Source: Pseudomonas brassicacearum (GTDB lineage Bacteria > Pseudomonadota > Gammaproteobacteria > Pseudomonadales > Pseudomonadaceae). Taken from it: DNA of 64,000 bases. The position numbers and the translations under genes were made by a program. Of the stretch, positions 30,931 to 39,421 are shown one piece after another. Positions within the stretch are counted from its first letter, which is position 1; the number at the start of each line of letters is the position of its first letter. The stretch spans positions 186,001-250,000 of the forward strand of contig NZ_MOBJ01000010.1 of NCBI RefSeq assembly GCF_003732225.1. Direction: 5' to 3'. Below the pieces are notes generated by a model. It saw only the letters and a list, made by a program, of their open reading frames with translations, did not search any database and was not told the DNA's origin.

Positions 30931-31733
30931 CGGCTCAACAACCCCCACGTCTGCTGCGCGGGATTCCGCTGGCGGTACGCAAACTGCAAAAAACCTTTGG
31001 CGCGCGGCAGGTGCTGCGCGAGATCGACCTGCACATTCCGGCCGGTCAGTTCGTCGCAGTAGTCGGTCGCAGCGGTTGTGGCAAAAGTACCTTGCTGCGC
31101 TTGCTGGCGGGCCTTGACCAACCCACGGGCGGCGAACTGTTGGCCGGCTCTGCACTGCTCAGCGAGGCGCGCGAAGACACTCGACTGATGTTCCAGGAAG
31201 CGCGATTGCTGCCATGGAAAAAGGTTATCGACAACGTCGGCCTCGGGCTCAAGGGTCATTGGCGCCAACAGGCTTTGGACGCATTGGATGCCGTGGGCCT
31301 GGCGGATCGTGCCGATGAATGGCCGGCGGCGTTGTCCGGCGGGCAAAAGCAGCGGGTGGCCTTGGCGCGGGCGCTGATCCATCAGCCGCGCTTGTTGTTG
31401 CTCGATGAGCCGTTGGGCGCACTGGATGCGCTGACTCGAATTGAAATGCAGCAACTGATCGAACGCCTCTGGCAACAGCACGGTTTTACCGTGTTGCTGG
31501 TGACCCATGACGTCAGCGAAGCGGTGGCGATTGCCGACCGGGTGTTGCTGATCGAAGAGGGCGAAATCGGCCTCGACCTGCACGTTGAACTGCCGCGCCC
31601 TCGGGTCCGCGGTTCACATCGACTGGCGGCGCTGGAAACCGAAGTACTCAACCGCGTGTTGTCACTGCCGGGCTCACCGCCCGAACCGGAACCTGTTTCA
31701 CCCTTGCCCACGCAATTGCGCTGGGCTCACTAA
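30927..31733 (+). CDS. ssuB: Sulfonate ABC transporter ATP-binding protein
   Basis: A 268-residue ABC ATPase. Walker A is GRSGCGKST (about 48-56), Q-loop MFQEARLLPW, ABC signature LSGGQKQRVALARAL and Walker B LLLLDEPLGALDA, with the switch His in VTHDVSEAV. It drives SsuAC import. The start overlaps ssuC. Confidence 0.96.
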   Translation: MTAQQPPRLLRGIPLAVRKLQKTFGARQVLREIDLHIPAGQFVAVVGRSGCGKSTLLRLLAGLDQPTGGELLAGSALLSEAREDTRLMFQEARLLPWKKVIDNVGLGLKGHWRQQALDALDAVGLADRADEWPAALSGGQKQRVALARALIHQPRLLLLDEPLGALDALTRIEMQQLIERLWQQHGFTVLLVTHDVSEAVAIADRVLLIEEGEIGLDLHVELPRPRVRGSHRLAALETEVLNRVLSLPGSPPEPEPVSPLPTQLRWAH

Positions 31734-31766
31734 CGCAACGTTCTCCCAACCACAGGAATCAACCTC

Positions 31767-31982
31767 ATGACTATCAAAGCCATCAACGTTCGTAACCAGT
31801 TCAAAGGCACCATCAAGGAAATCGTCGAAGGTGACGTGCTCTCGGAAATCGATGTTCAGACAGCGTCCGGCATCGTCACCTCGGTCATCACCACGCGCTC
31901 GGTCAAAGAGCTGGAACTGGTGATCGGCAGCGAAGTGATCGCCTTCGTGAAGTCCACCGAGGTGTCGATCGCCAAGTTGTAA
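31767..31982 (+). CDS. ssuF: Molybdopterin-binding (TOBE/Mop) protein SsuF
   Basis: A 71-residue single Mop/TOBE domain: INVRNQFKGTIKEIVEGDVLSEIDVQTASGIVTSVITTRSVKELELVIGSEVIAFVKSTEVSIAK. Proteins of this kind bind molybdate or related oxyanions. In P. putida ssuF is the last ssu gene and is needed for growth on sulfonates, with the mechanism unclear. A strong terminator follows, so it closes the operon. Confidence 0.93.
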   Translation: MTIKAINVRNQFKGTIKEIVEGDVLSEIDVQTASGIVTSVITTRSVKELELVIGSEVIAFVKSTEVSIAKL

Positions 31983-31999
31983 GTCGTGCGCAGCGAACA

Positions 32000-32034
32000 A
32001 CCCCGAAGGGTGTGAGCCCTTCGGGGTTTTTGTG
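32000..32034 (+). terminator. Rho-independent terminator of the ssu operon
   Basis: ACCCCGAAGGG-TGTGAG-CCCTTCGGGGTTTTT: a 10-bp perfect stem with a T run, 18 bp after ssuF. Confidence 0.93.
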
Positions 32035-32063
32035 GTTTTTTCTCAGGGTATCGGCGGTGCGGC

Positions 32064-32159
32064 CATCGCGAGCAAGCTCGCTCCCACATTAGATCTTCAG
32101 CGAACACACAATTTGTATACGACGCAGATCCAGTGTGGGAGCGAGCTTGCTCGCGATGA
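32064..32159. repeat. Type A palindromic repeat doublet
   Basis: CATCGCGAGCAAGCTCGCTC (32064-32083) and inverted copy GAGCGAGCTTGCTCGCGATG (32139-32158), between ssuF and the convergent TetR gene. Confidence 0.9.
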
Positions 32160-32181
32160 GGCCAGTGATGTCAGCAAAAAA

Positions 32182-32820
32182 TCAGGCTGGAATTGCGCGC
32201 TTTGGCAGGTACGGCGGCAGATACAGTCCCAGATAAGCGTCGAACACCCGCATGCCTTCCTCAGCCATGCGCGGAGTGATCTGCCCGTGCTGTTGCACTG
32301 AACGCGCATAGACCCGGTCGCCCAATTCCATTGCCAGGGCAAACACATCGACATCCTTGGGCAGCGCCGGCAGTTCGAAATGCTGATCGAAGAGTTTGTG
32401 CATCAGGTCGCCGAGTTCGATGTCGTGCTGGCGGTCGGCCTGGGTGACTTCGGTCAGGCCGTGTTGAGCGAGGATCAGCTGGCGCGCGGCGGCGTCTTCG
32501 CTGTAGATGGCGAGCATGCGTTGCTCGACCAGTCGTGACAGATCACGCCAGCCCTTGAGCGAGTCGACTTCGATCGGTTCTTGCAGGCAAGCGCGGAAGG
32601 CGCTGTGGACGTCGGCGGTCAGGGCTTCGAGCAGGGCCGGGACGCTGGCGAAGAAGTGGTAGACCGATGACGGCGGGATCTCGGCGCGTTCGGCGACGCT
32701 GTAGATCGACAGGCTGGCCACACCCTCGGCGGCCAGCAGCGTGCGGGCGGCGTCGAGTATCGAGTCGATCCGGGCCTGGCTGCGTGCGCGGGGTTTGCGA
32801 AGGGGGGCGGGGCGCGTCAT
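32182..32820 (-). CDS. TetR/AcrR-family transcriptional regulator
   Basis: A 212-residue repressor-type protein. The N-terminal helix-turn-helix is SQARIDSILDAARTLLAAEGVASLSIYSVAERAEIPPSSVYHFFASVPALLEALTADV, after a short basic arm (RKPRARSQ). The C-terminal ligand domain is not assignable to a substrate. Start ATG 32820 has AGGAGACTCC upstream. The frame stays open to 33009, but that extension is a translated repeat and is not coding. No obvious divergent target gene is adjacent. Confidence 0.92.
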   Translation of the reverse strand: MTRPAPLRKPRARSQARIDSILDAARTLLAAEGVASLSIYSVAERAEIPPSSVYHFFASVPALLEALTADVHSAFRACLQEPIEVDSLKGWRDLSRLVEQRMLAIYSEDAAARQLILAQHGLTEVTQADRQHDIELGDLMHKLFDQHFELPALPKDVDVFALAMELGDRVYARSVQQHGQITPRMAEEGMRVFDAYLGLYLPPYLPKRAIPA

Positions 32821-32883
32821 TGGAGTCTCCTGCGGGGCAGCGGGCATTGTACGAGCAGGGTTCGATGTTGTCTGCCAGGACGC

Positions 32884-32979
32884 CATCGCGAGCAAGCTCG
32901 CTCCCACAATTGATCTCCAGTGGACATCAAACTTGTGCTCAGCGCCGATCCAGTGTGGGAGCGAGCTTGCTCGCGATGA
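32884..32979. repeat. Type A palindromic repeat doublet
   Basis: CATCGCGAGCAAGCTCGCTC (32884-32903) and inverted copy GAGCGAGCTTGCTCGCGATG (32959-32978). It sits immediately upstream of the TetR gene, so it lies in that gene's leader or promoter region, unlike most others here. Confidence 0.9.
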
Positions 32980-33010
32980 ATTCACCTCGGTCCAGCTGAA
33001 TGAGCCCATA

Positions 33011-33050
33011 AAAAAACGCCGCAGGCTGTGAGCCGGCGGCGTTGTTTTTT
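33011..33050. terminator. Bidirectional terminator after the glutamylputrescine synthetase gene
   Basis: AAAAAACGCCGC...GCGGCGTTGTTTTTT: an 8-bp stem with a 13-nt loop and T runs on both strands. It ends the leftward gene that stops at 33062. Confidence 0.88.
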
Positions 33051-33061
33051 ACTACGACCGC

Positions 33062-34438
33062 TTACACGGTGTGCAGGTACCAGTTGTACTCGAGGTCGGA
33101 GATGGAGTGTTCGAACTCCTCCAGCTCGCTCTCTTTACAGGCGACAAAAATGTCGATGTATTTCGGATCGATGTACTTGGCCATGACTTCGCTGTCGTCC
33201 AGCTCGCGCAGTGCATCGCGCAGGTTGTTCGGCAGGCTCTGTTCGTTCTGCTCGTAGCTGTTGCCTTCGACTGGCGCGCCAGGTTCGATCTTGTTGACCA
33301 GACCGTGGTGTACGCCCGCCAATACCGAAGCCATCAGCAAGTACGGGTTGGCATCGGCGCCGGCAACGCGGTGTTCGATACGTACGGCATCGGAAGAGCC
33401 TGTCGGTACGCGAATCGCTACGGTACGGTTGTCCAGGCCCCAGCACGGCGAATTCGGCACGTAGAACTGTGCGCCGAAACGACGGTACGAGTTGACGTTC
33501 GGGCAGAGGAACGCCATCTGCGCCGGTAGGGTCTCGAGCACACCGCCGATCGCGTGACGCAGTGCGGCGTTCTGCTCGGGATCCTCACTGGCAAAAATGT
33601 TCTTGCCGTCTTTATCAAGGATCGAGATGTGGACGTGCAGACCGTTACCCGCCTGGCCTGGGTAAGGCTTGGCCATGAAGGTGGTGTCCATTTCATGGTC
33701 GTAGGCGATGTTTTTGATCAGACGCTTGAGCAGTACCGCGTAATCGCAGGCCTTGATCGGGTCAGCAACGTGGTGCAGGTTCACTTCGAACTGCGCCGGA
33801 GCACTTTCCTTGACGATCGCGTCGGCAGGGATGCCTTGCTCTTTCGCACCTTCCAGAATGTCCTGGAGGCAGTCGACGTATTCGTCCAGGTCGTCGATCA
33901 GGTACACCTGGGTCGAGTGCGGACGTTTGCCGGAAACCGGCGAGCGCGGAGGTTGTGGCCGGCCATTCACGTTCTCCTGGTCGATCAGGTAGAACTCAAG
34001 CTCGAATGCGGCGCAGATGGTCAGACCCATGTCGTCGAACTTGCGCACCACATTGGCCAGCACTTCACGCGGGTCGGCGAAGAAAGGTTCACCTTCAATT
34101 TCGTGCATGGTCATTAACAGTTGCGCGGTCGGGCGCTTCTGCCAGGGTTCGTTGCACAGGGTATCGGGGATTGGATAGCAGATTCGGTCAGCATCACCGA
34201 TGTCCAGGCCCAGGCCGGTGCTTTCCACCGTCGAGCCATTGATATCCAGAGCAAATAGAGAGGCCGGCAGGTTGATGCCTTTCTCGTAAACCTTGTGGAG
34301 GCTGGTGCGTTCGATGCGCTTGCCGCGCACCACACCATTCATATCCGCAATCAGAAGGTCAACGTACAGAACCTCAGGATGTTCCTTAAGGAACGCGTTC
34401 GCTTCGTTAAGCTGAACGGCACGCGGGGGTACCGACAT
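33062..34438 (-). CDS. spuI: Glutamine synthetase-like gamma-glutamylpolyamine synthetase (SpuI/PauA type)
   Basis: A 458-residue class I glutamine synthetase-fold ligase that attaches glutamate to a polyamine with ATP. Family motifs are VRGKRIER near the N-terminus, the metal-site FELEFYLIDQ, the ATP-side HVHISILDKDG, RRFGAQFYVPNSPCWGLDNRTVAIRVP and IEHRVAGADANPYLLMASVL. Lack of the adenylylation loop context and the polyamine neighbourhood indicate a PuuA homologue, not GlnA. AAAGGTG precedes ATG 34438. It is divergent from the spu operon across 278 bp, as spuI is in P. aeruginosa. Confidence 0.93.
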   Translation of the reverse strand: MSVPPRAVQLNEANAFLKEHPEVLYVDLLIADMNGVVRGKRIERTSLHKVYEKGINLPASLFALDINGSTVESTGLGLDIGDADRICYPIPDTLCNEPWQKRPTAQLLMTMHEIEGEPFFADPREVLANVVRKFDDMGLTICAAFELEFYLIDQENVNGRPQPPRSPVSGKRPHSTQVYLIDDLDEYVDCLQDILEGAKEQGIPADAIVKESAPAQFEVNLHHVADPIKACDYAVLLKRLIKNIAYDHEMDTTFMAKPYPGQAGNGLHVHISILDKDGKNIFASEDPEQNAALRHAIGGVLETLPAQMAFLCPNVNSYRRFGAQFYVPNSPCWGLDNRTVAIRVPTGSSDAVRIEHRVAGADANPYLLMASVLAGVHHGLVNKIEPGAPVEGNSYEQNEQSLPNNLRDALRELDDSEVMAKYIDPKYIDIFVACKESELEEFEHSISDLEYNWYLHTV

Positions 34439-34716
34439 GATGCAACACCTTTGTTGTTAAAAATATCAATCATTGATCTTTTCGGATTCCAGTCAACCCG
34501 AACGGCATGCCGAAGTCAAGCGAGGCCTTTTTTGCCCTAAAAAAGCGCTCGAAGGGCATTTTTGAGGCGCTTTGGGGCGTTTTTATGCCTTCGGGGTCTT
34601 TGTCGGCCGCAGGCTTGAGCGGGGCGTGTTGTATTTTTTACGGGGGTGTTGTGTAAAAAAATGAACAACGCTAAGCTCGAATCAAACCCATAACAGCAAT
34701 AATACCGGGGTGCTTC
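34439..34716. promoter_or_regulatory. Divergent promoter region between spuI and spuA
   Basis: A 278-bp A+T-rich gap without a gene. It contains AAAGCGC (about 34540) facing GCGCTTT (about 34570), and several T and A runs. I cannot place a confident promoter box. PauR-type control by polyamines is known for this locus in P. aeruginosa, but I do not see a certain operator. Confidence 0.4.
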
Positions 34717-35067
34717 ATGTCTCGCCTGCCGTTAATCGGCGTCACCGACCGCTCCAGGCAGATCGGTTTGCATGCTTATCACATCACTGGCGATAAGTAC
34801 GCCCACGCAGTGGCCATCGCTGCCAAGGGCCTGCCGTTGATGCTTGCTTCCCAGGCGGAACTGCTTGATCCGACCGATATTATTGACGGTCTGGATGGCA
34901 TCCTGTTTACCGGCTCTCCTTCCACTGTAGAACCTTTTCACTATAGCGGTCCTGCGAGTGCGCCGGGAACTGCTCATGATCCTGCACGCGACGCCACTAC
35001 CCTCCCGTTGATTCACGCCAGCCAGCAGGCAACACAACGCGACGCGGATGCGTCAAACAACGCCTGA
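34717..35067 (+). pseudogene. spuA: Truncated gamma-glutamyl-polyamine hydrolase (spuA remnant)
   Basis: A 116-codon frame whose first ~100 residues match the class-I glutamine-amidotransferase-like peptidase C26 family (MSRLPLIGVTDRSRQIGLHAYH, DGLDGILFTGSPSTVEPFHY, APGTAHDPARDATTLPLI). Full SpuA/PuuD proteins are about 250 residues. Here the text switches after TTLPLI to HASQQATQRDADASNNA and stops. The nucleophile segment (GICRG type) and the catalytic His/Glu are missing, so hydrolysis of gamma-glutamyl-GABA cannot occur. The tail may be the native C-terminus, which would mean an in-frame internal deletion of roughly 130-140 codons; that is inferred. It leads the spuB operon. Confidence 0.85.
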
Positions 35068-35084
35068 CGTTTAAAGACGTCAGG
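35063..35084. repeat. Inverted repeat between spuA remnant and spuB
   Basis: CCTGACGT-TTAAAG-ACGTCAGG is a perfect 8-bp dyad with a 6-nt loop that overlaps the spuA stop and ends 22 bp before spuB. It has no T tail, so it is more likely an operator, mRNA-stabilising hairpin or deletion scar than a terminator. Confidence 0.6.
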
Positions 35085-35105
35085 ACACTCAGCCCAGAGG
35101 CATTT

Positions 35106-36464
35106 ATGAGTAACAACCTCGACCAGCTCACCGATTGGTTGAAAGACCACAAGATCACAGAAGTCGAATGCATGATTGGCGATCTGACCGGGATCACCCG
35201 TGGCAAGATTTCGCCGACCAACAAGTTCATTGCCGAAAAAGGCATGCGCCTGCCCGAGAGTGTGCTGTTGCAAACAGTGACGGGCGACTACGTCGAAGAC
35301 GACATCTATTACGAACTGCTCGACCCGGCCGACATCGACATGATCTGCCGCCCGGACTCGAACGCGGTATTCCTCGTGCCATGGGCCATCGAGCCGACCG
35401 CACAGGTGATTCACGACACCTACGACAAGCAGGGCAACCCGATCGAGCTGTCGCCGCGCAACGTGCTCAAGAAAGTTCTGAAGCTCTATTCCGACAAGGG
35501 CTGGCAGCCGATCGTGGCGCCGGAGATGGAGTTCTACCTGACCAAGCGCTGCGAAGACCCGGACTTCCCGTTGCAGCCGCCGATTGGCCGCTCTGGTCGC
35601 CCGGAAACCGGTCGTCAGTCGTTCTCTATTGAAGCAGCCAACGAATTCGACCCGTTGTTCGAAGACGTCTACGACTGGTGCGAACTGCAAGAACTGGATC
35701 TGGACACGCTGATCCACGAAGACGGCACGGCGCAGATGGAAATCAACTTCCGTCACGGCGACGCGCTGTCCCTGGCCGACCAGATTCTGGTGTTCAAGCG
35801 CACCATGCGCGAAGCGGCGCTCAAGCACAACGTGGCCGCGACCTTCATGGCCAAGCCGATGACTGGCGAGCCCGGCAGTGCGATGCACTTGCACCAGAGC
35901 ATCATCGACATCGAAACCGGTAAAAACGTCTTCTCTAATGAAGACGGGACCATGAGCGAGCTGTTCCTGCACCACATCGGTGGCTTGCAGAAGTTCATCC
36001 CCGAGCTGTTGCCGCTGTTCGCACCCAACGTCAACTCGTTCCGCCGCTTCCTGCCGGACACCTCGGCGCCGGTGAACGTGGAGTGGGGCGAAGAGAACCG
36101 CACTGTCGGCCTGCGCGTACCAGACGCCGGCCCGCAAAACCGTCGGGTGGAAAACCGCCTGCCGGGCGCCGATGCCAACCCGTACCTGGCGATCGCCGCG
36201 AGCCTGCTCTGCGGTTATATCGGCATGGTGGAAGGCATCACCCCAAGCGCACCGGTGGTTGGGCGTGGTTACGAGCGACGCAACCTGCGTCTGCCGCTGA
36301 CCATCGAAGACGCACTGGAACGTATGGAACACAGCGCGACCATCGAGAAGTATCTGGGCAAAAAATTCATCACTGGCTACGTCGCGGTCAAGCGGGCCGA
36401 GCATGAAAACTTCAAGCGCGTGATCAGTTCGTGGGAGCGGGAGTTCCTGTTGTTCGCCGTCTGA
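35106..36464 (+). CDS. spuB: Glutamine synthetase-like gamma-glutamylpolyamine synthetase SpuB
   Basis: A 452-residue paralogue of the divergent spuI product. Motifs: ECMIGDLTGITRGKISP, PEMEFYLTKRCEDPDF, MHLHQSIIDIETGKNVFS, FRRFLPDTSAPVNVEWGEENRTVGLRVP and VENRLPGADANPYLAIAASLLCGY. SpuB glutamylates polyamines in the catabolic pathway; different paralogues prefer different polyamines. AGAGG precedes ATG 35106. spuC follows after 53 bp. Confidence 0.94.
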   Translation: MSNNLDQLTDWLKDHKITEVECMIGDLTGITRGKISPTNKFIAEKGMRLPESVLLQTVTGDYVEDDIYYELLDPADIDMICRPDSNAVFLVPWAIEPTAQVIHDTYDKQGNPIELSPRNVLKKVLKLYSDKGWQPIVAPEMEFYLTKRCEDPDFPLQPPIGRSGRPETGRQSFSIEAANEFDPLFEDVYDWCELQELDLDTLIHEDGTAQMEINFRHGDALSLADQILVFKRTMREAALKHNVAATFMAKPMTGEPGSAMHLHQSIIDIETGKNVFSNEDGTMSELFLHHIGGLQKFIPELLPLFAPNVNSFRRFLPDTSAPVNVEWGEENRTVGLRVPDAGPQNRRVENRLPGADANPYLAIAASLLCGYIGMVEGITPSAPVVGRGYERRNLRLPLTIEDALERMEHSATIEKYLGKKFITGYVAVKRAEHENFKRVISSWEREFLLFAV

Positions 36465-36517
36465 TGCGCCGGGTGCGGCCCTCAAAAGCCGCACTCTCAC
36501 CCAACCAGGAGAGCTTT

Positions 36518-37882
36518 ATGATCAGCAAGAACCCGCAAACCCGTGAATGGCAAACCCTGAGCAGCGAGCACCACCTGGCCCCTTTCAGCGATTTCAAACA
36601 GCTGAAAGAGAAAGGCCCGCGGATCATCACCAACGCCAAGGGCGTTTACCTCTGGGACAGCGAAGGCAACAAGATCCTCGACGGCATGGCCGGTCTGTGG
36701 TGCGTGGCCATCGGTTACGGTCGCGATGAACTGGCCGATGCCGCCAGCAAACAGATGCGCGAGCTGCCTTATTACAATCTGTTCTTCCAGACCGCCCACC
36801 CGCCGGTACTGGAGCTGGCCAAGGCCATCTCCGACATCGCGCCGGAAGGCATGAACCACGTGTTCTTCACCGGTTCCGGCTCTGAAGGCAACGACACCAT
36901 GCTGCGCATGGTTCGCCATTACTGGGCGATCAAAGGCCAGCCGAAGAAGAAAGTCATCATCAGCCGCAAAAACGGTTACCACGGTTCGACCGTGGCCGGC
37001 GCCAGCCTGGGCGGCATGACCTACATGCACGAACAGGGCGACTTGCCGATCCCGGGCATCGTTCACATCCCGCAACCGTACTGGTTCGGTGAAGGTGGCG
37101 ACATGAGCCCGGAAGAGTTCGGTATCTGGGCGGCCAACCAGCTCGAAGAAAAGATTCTCGAACTCGGCGTCGACACGGTCGGTGCCTTTATTGCCGAGCC
37201 GATCCAGGGCGCCGGCGGCGTGATCATTCCGCCAGACAGCTACTGGCCGCGCATCAAGGAAATCCTCGCCAAGTACGACATCCTGTTCGTCGCGGATGAG
37301 GTGATCTGTGGTTTCGGCCGTACCGGCGAGTGGTTCGGCAGCGATTTCTACGGCCTCAAGCCCGACATGATGACCATCGCCAAAGGCCTGACGTCCGGCT
37401 ACATCCCGATGGGTGGCCTGATCGTGCGTGACGAAGTGGTGAGCGTGCTGAACGAAGGCGGCGACTTCAACCACGGTTTCACCTATTCCGGGCACCCGGT
37501 TGCCGCTGCGGTGGCACTGGAAAACATCCGTATTCTGCGCGACGAAAAAATTGTCGAGCGTGTTCGTGCAGAAACGGCACCTTATTTGCAAAAGCGTCTA
37601 CGGGAACTGAACGATCACCCGTTGGTGGGTGAAGTTCGCGGGGTAGGTCTGTTGGGGGCTATCGAACTGGTTCAGGACAAGGCGACCCGTGCGCGGTACG
37701 TCGGCAAGGGTGTTGGCATGATCTGCCGGCAGTTCTGCTTCGACAATGGGCTGATCATGCGCGCCGTGGGCGACACCATGATCATTGCTCCGCCGCTGGT
37801 GATCACCGAGGCCGAGATCGACGAACTGGTCGCCAAGGCGCGCAAGTGCCTGGACCTGACTCTGAGTGCGCTGCAAAGCTAA
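36518..37882 (+). CDS. spuC: Polyamine:pyruvate aminotransferase SpuC
   Basis: A 454-residue class III PLP aminotransferase. It has WDSEGNKILDGMAGLWCVAIGYGRDEL near the N-terminus, FTGSGSEGNDTMLRMVRHYW, the cofactor Asp in LFVADEVICGFGRTGEWFG and the Schiff-base lysine at about residue 289 in IAKGLTSGYIPMGG. It transaminates putrescine and other polyamines to aldehydes with pyruvate. Start ATG 36518 follows AGGAGAGC; the frame extends upstream into spuB without homology. Confidence 0.95.
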   Translation: MISKNPQTREWQTLSSEHHLAPFSDFKQLKEKGPRIITNAKGVYLWDSEGNKILDGMAGLWCVAIGYGRDELADAASKQMRELPYYNLFFQTAHPPVLELAKAISDIAPEGMNHVFFTGSGSEGNDTMLRMVRHYWAIKGQPKKKVIISRKNGYHGSTVAGASLGGMTYMHEQGDLPIPGIVHIPQPYWFGEGGDMSPEEFGIWAANQLEEKILELGVDTVGAFIAEPIQGAGGVIIPPDSYWPRIKEILAKYDILFVADEVICGFGRTGEWFGSDFYGLKPDMMTIAKGLTSGYIPMGGLIVRDEVVSVLNEGGDFNHGFTYSGHPVAAAVALENIRILRDEKIVERVRAETAPYLQKRLRELNDHPLVGEVRGVGLLGAIELVQDKATRARYVGKGVGMICRQFCFDNGLIMRAVGDTMIIAPPLVITEAEIDELVAKARKCLDLTLSALQS

Positions 37883-37889
37883 GTGCTAG

Positions 37890-37928
37890 GCTCTGAGCGA
37901 GGTCCGTGGCTGGCACTTCGCTCAGAGC
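37890..37928. repeat. Inverted repeat between spuC and spuD
   Basis: GCTCTGAGCGA and TCGCTCAGAGC form a perfect 11-bp stem with a 17-nt loop, 8 bp after the spuC stop. There is no T run, so it may act as a partial terminator or a transcript-stability element that adjusts the ratio of catabolic to transport genes. Confidence 0.65.
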
Positions 37929-38067
37929 GCACAAAGGATGGGTCTTTCCTTGAAAGCCTGCCTTGTAACTTGCCAGACTATCCGCTGTTTGAGTTGCCAA
38001 GGAATCGGCCGCTGGATCTTGGTTAACAAAAAATGTGCTTAAAAAAGAATAAATTGGAGCGTTACGC

Positions 38068-39177
38068 ATGAAGGCATTAGGTTTGAAGAATACTGGCAAG
38101 ACCCTGCTCGCCTTGTCCCTGATGGGCGTGATGGCTGGGGCAGCCCAGGCCGACGATAAAGTCCTGCACGTTTACAACTGGTCCGACTACATTGCACCGG
38201 ACACCATCGCGAACTTTGAAAAAGAGTCCGGGATCAAGGTCGTCTACGACGTGTTCGACAGCAACGAAACCCTCGAGGCCAAGTTGCTGGCCGGCAAGTC
38301 CGGTTATGACGTAGTTGTGCCGTCCAACAACTTCCTGGCCAAGCAGATCAAGGCCGGTGTTTACCAGGAGCTGGACAAGTCCAAGCTGTCCAATTACGGC
38401 AACCTGAACAAGTCGCTGCTCAAAGCGGTTTCCATCAGCGACCCGGACAACAAACACGCCTTCCCTTACATGTGGGGCTCGATCGGTATCGGTTACAACG
38501 CCGAGAAGGTCAAGGCCGCGCTGGGCGTCGACAAAATCGATTCCTGGGATGTCGTGCTCAAGCCAGAGAACCTCGCCAAGCTCAAGGGCTGCGGCGTGAG
38601 TTTCCTCGATTCGCCGACCGAAATGCTGCCGGTCGCCCTGCATTACCTGGGCCTGCCAACCGACAGCCAGAAAAAGGAAGATCTGAAGAAGGCTGAAGAG
38701 CTGTTCCTGAAGATCCGTCCTTCGGTTACCTACTTCCACTCGTCCAAGTACATCTCTGACCTGGCCAACGGCAACATCTGCGTAGCCGTCGGCTATTCGG
38801 GTGACGTCCAGCAGGCCAAAACCCGTGCCGCCGAAGCCGGTGACAAGGTGAAAGTCAGCTACGCCATTCCAAAAGAAGGCGCTGGCAGCTTCTACGACAT
38901 GGTCGCTATCCCTAAAGATGCGGAAAACGTCGAGGGTGCCTACAAGTTCATGAACTACCTGTTGCAGCCGAAGGTGATGGCTGAAATCACCAACGCCGTG
39001 CGTTTCCCTAACGGTAACGCCGAAGCCACTCAGTACGTGAACAAGGAAATCACCTCGGATCCAGGTATCTACCCGACAGCCGATGTGCAGTCCAAGCTGT
39101 ATGCAATCGCCGATTTGCCAGCCGCCACTCAGCGTGAGCTGACCCGCAGCTGGACCAAGATCAAATCCGGTAAATAA
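38068..39177 (+). CDS. spuD: Polyamine ABC transporter binding protein SpuD
   Basis: A 369-residue PotF-family periplasmic protein. The signal peptide ends AGAAQA (about 28) before DDKVLHVYNWSDYIAPDTIANFEKESGIKVVYDVFDSNETLEAKLL, the hallmark start. Later come SLIDSPTEMLPVAL-type text (VSFLDSPTEMLPVALHYLG) and a C-terminal WTKIKSGK. In P. aeruginosa SpuD binds putrescine; the present specificity cannot be read off. TTGGAGCG precedes the ATG. A second paralogue follows 244 bp on. Confidence 0.95.
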   Translation: MKALGLKNTGKTLLALSLMGVMAGAAQADDKVLHVYNWSDYIAPDTIANFEKESGIKVVYDVFDSNETLEAKLLAGKSGYDVVVPSNNFLAKQIKAGVYQELDKSKLSNYGNLNKSLLKAVSISDPDNKHAFPYMWGSIGIGYNAEKVKAALGVDKIDSWDVVLKPENLAKLKGCGVSFLDSPTEMLPVALHYLGLPTDSQKKEDLKKAEELFLKIRPSVTYFHSSKYISDLANGNICVAVGYSGDVQQAKTRAAEAGDKVKVSYAIPKEGAGSFYDMVAIPKDAENVEGAYKFMNYLLQPKVMAEITNAVRFPNGNAEATQYVNKEITSDPGIYPTADVQSKLYAIADLPAATQRELTRSWTKIKSGK

Positions 39178-39187
39178 GCTGTAAACC

Positions 39188-39293
39188 CCTGTAGCAGCTG
39201 CCGTAGGCTGCGTCCAACCGCGAAGCGGTTGAGCTCTCAAGAACGCGGGAAGGTCCTTCGGACCTTAACGCAGCCTTCGGCAGCTGCTACAGG
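39188..39293. repeat. Diverged type B repeat with nested hairpins between spuD and spuE
   Basis: Outer arms CCTGTAGCAGCTGCCGTAGG (39188-39207, continuing CTGCGT) and AACGCAGCCTTCGGCAGCTG (39267-39286, continuing CTACAGG) pair around two inner hairpins: AACCGC-GAA-GCGGTT (39216-39230) and AAGGTCC-TTC-GGACCTT (39250-39266). This is a cruciform-like element unlike the simple doublets elsewhere. Confidence 0.85.
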
Positions 39294-39421
39294 AATCTGC
39301 ATAAAAGTTTTGCTGGAAAGGTTTATCGAGGGTAAGTTGCGCGCCGGTTTTGTTGCCAGGCAGCCATGGCTGTCACGTAACGCTGGGCAACTTGGGCCCA
39401 ACTATTTTAGAGGACCTTCAC

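Noticed and set aside
32821..33009. 63-codon N-terminal extension of the TetR regulator
   Set aside because: It is translated type A repeat sequence (SRASSLPHW, VGASLLAM), and AGGAGACTCC marks the start at 32820.
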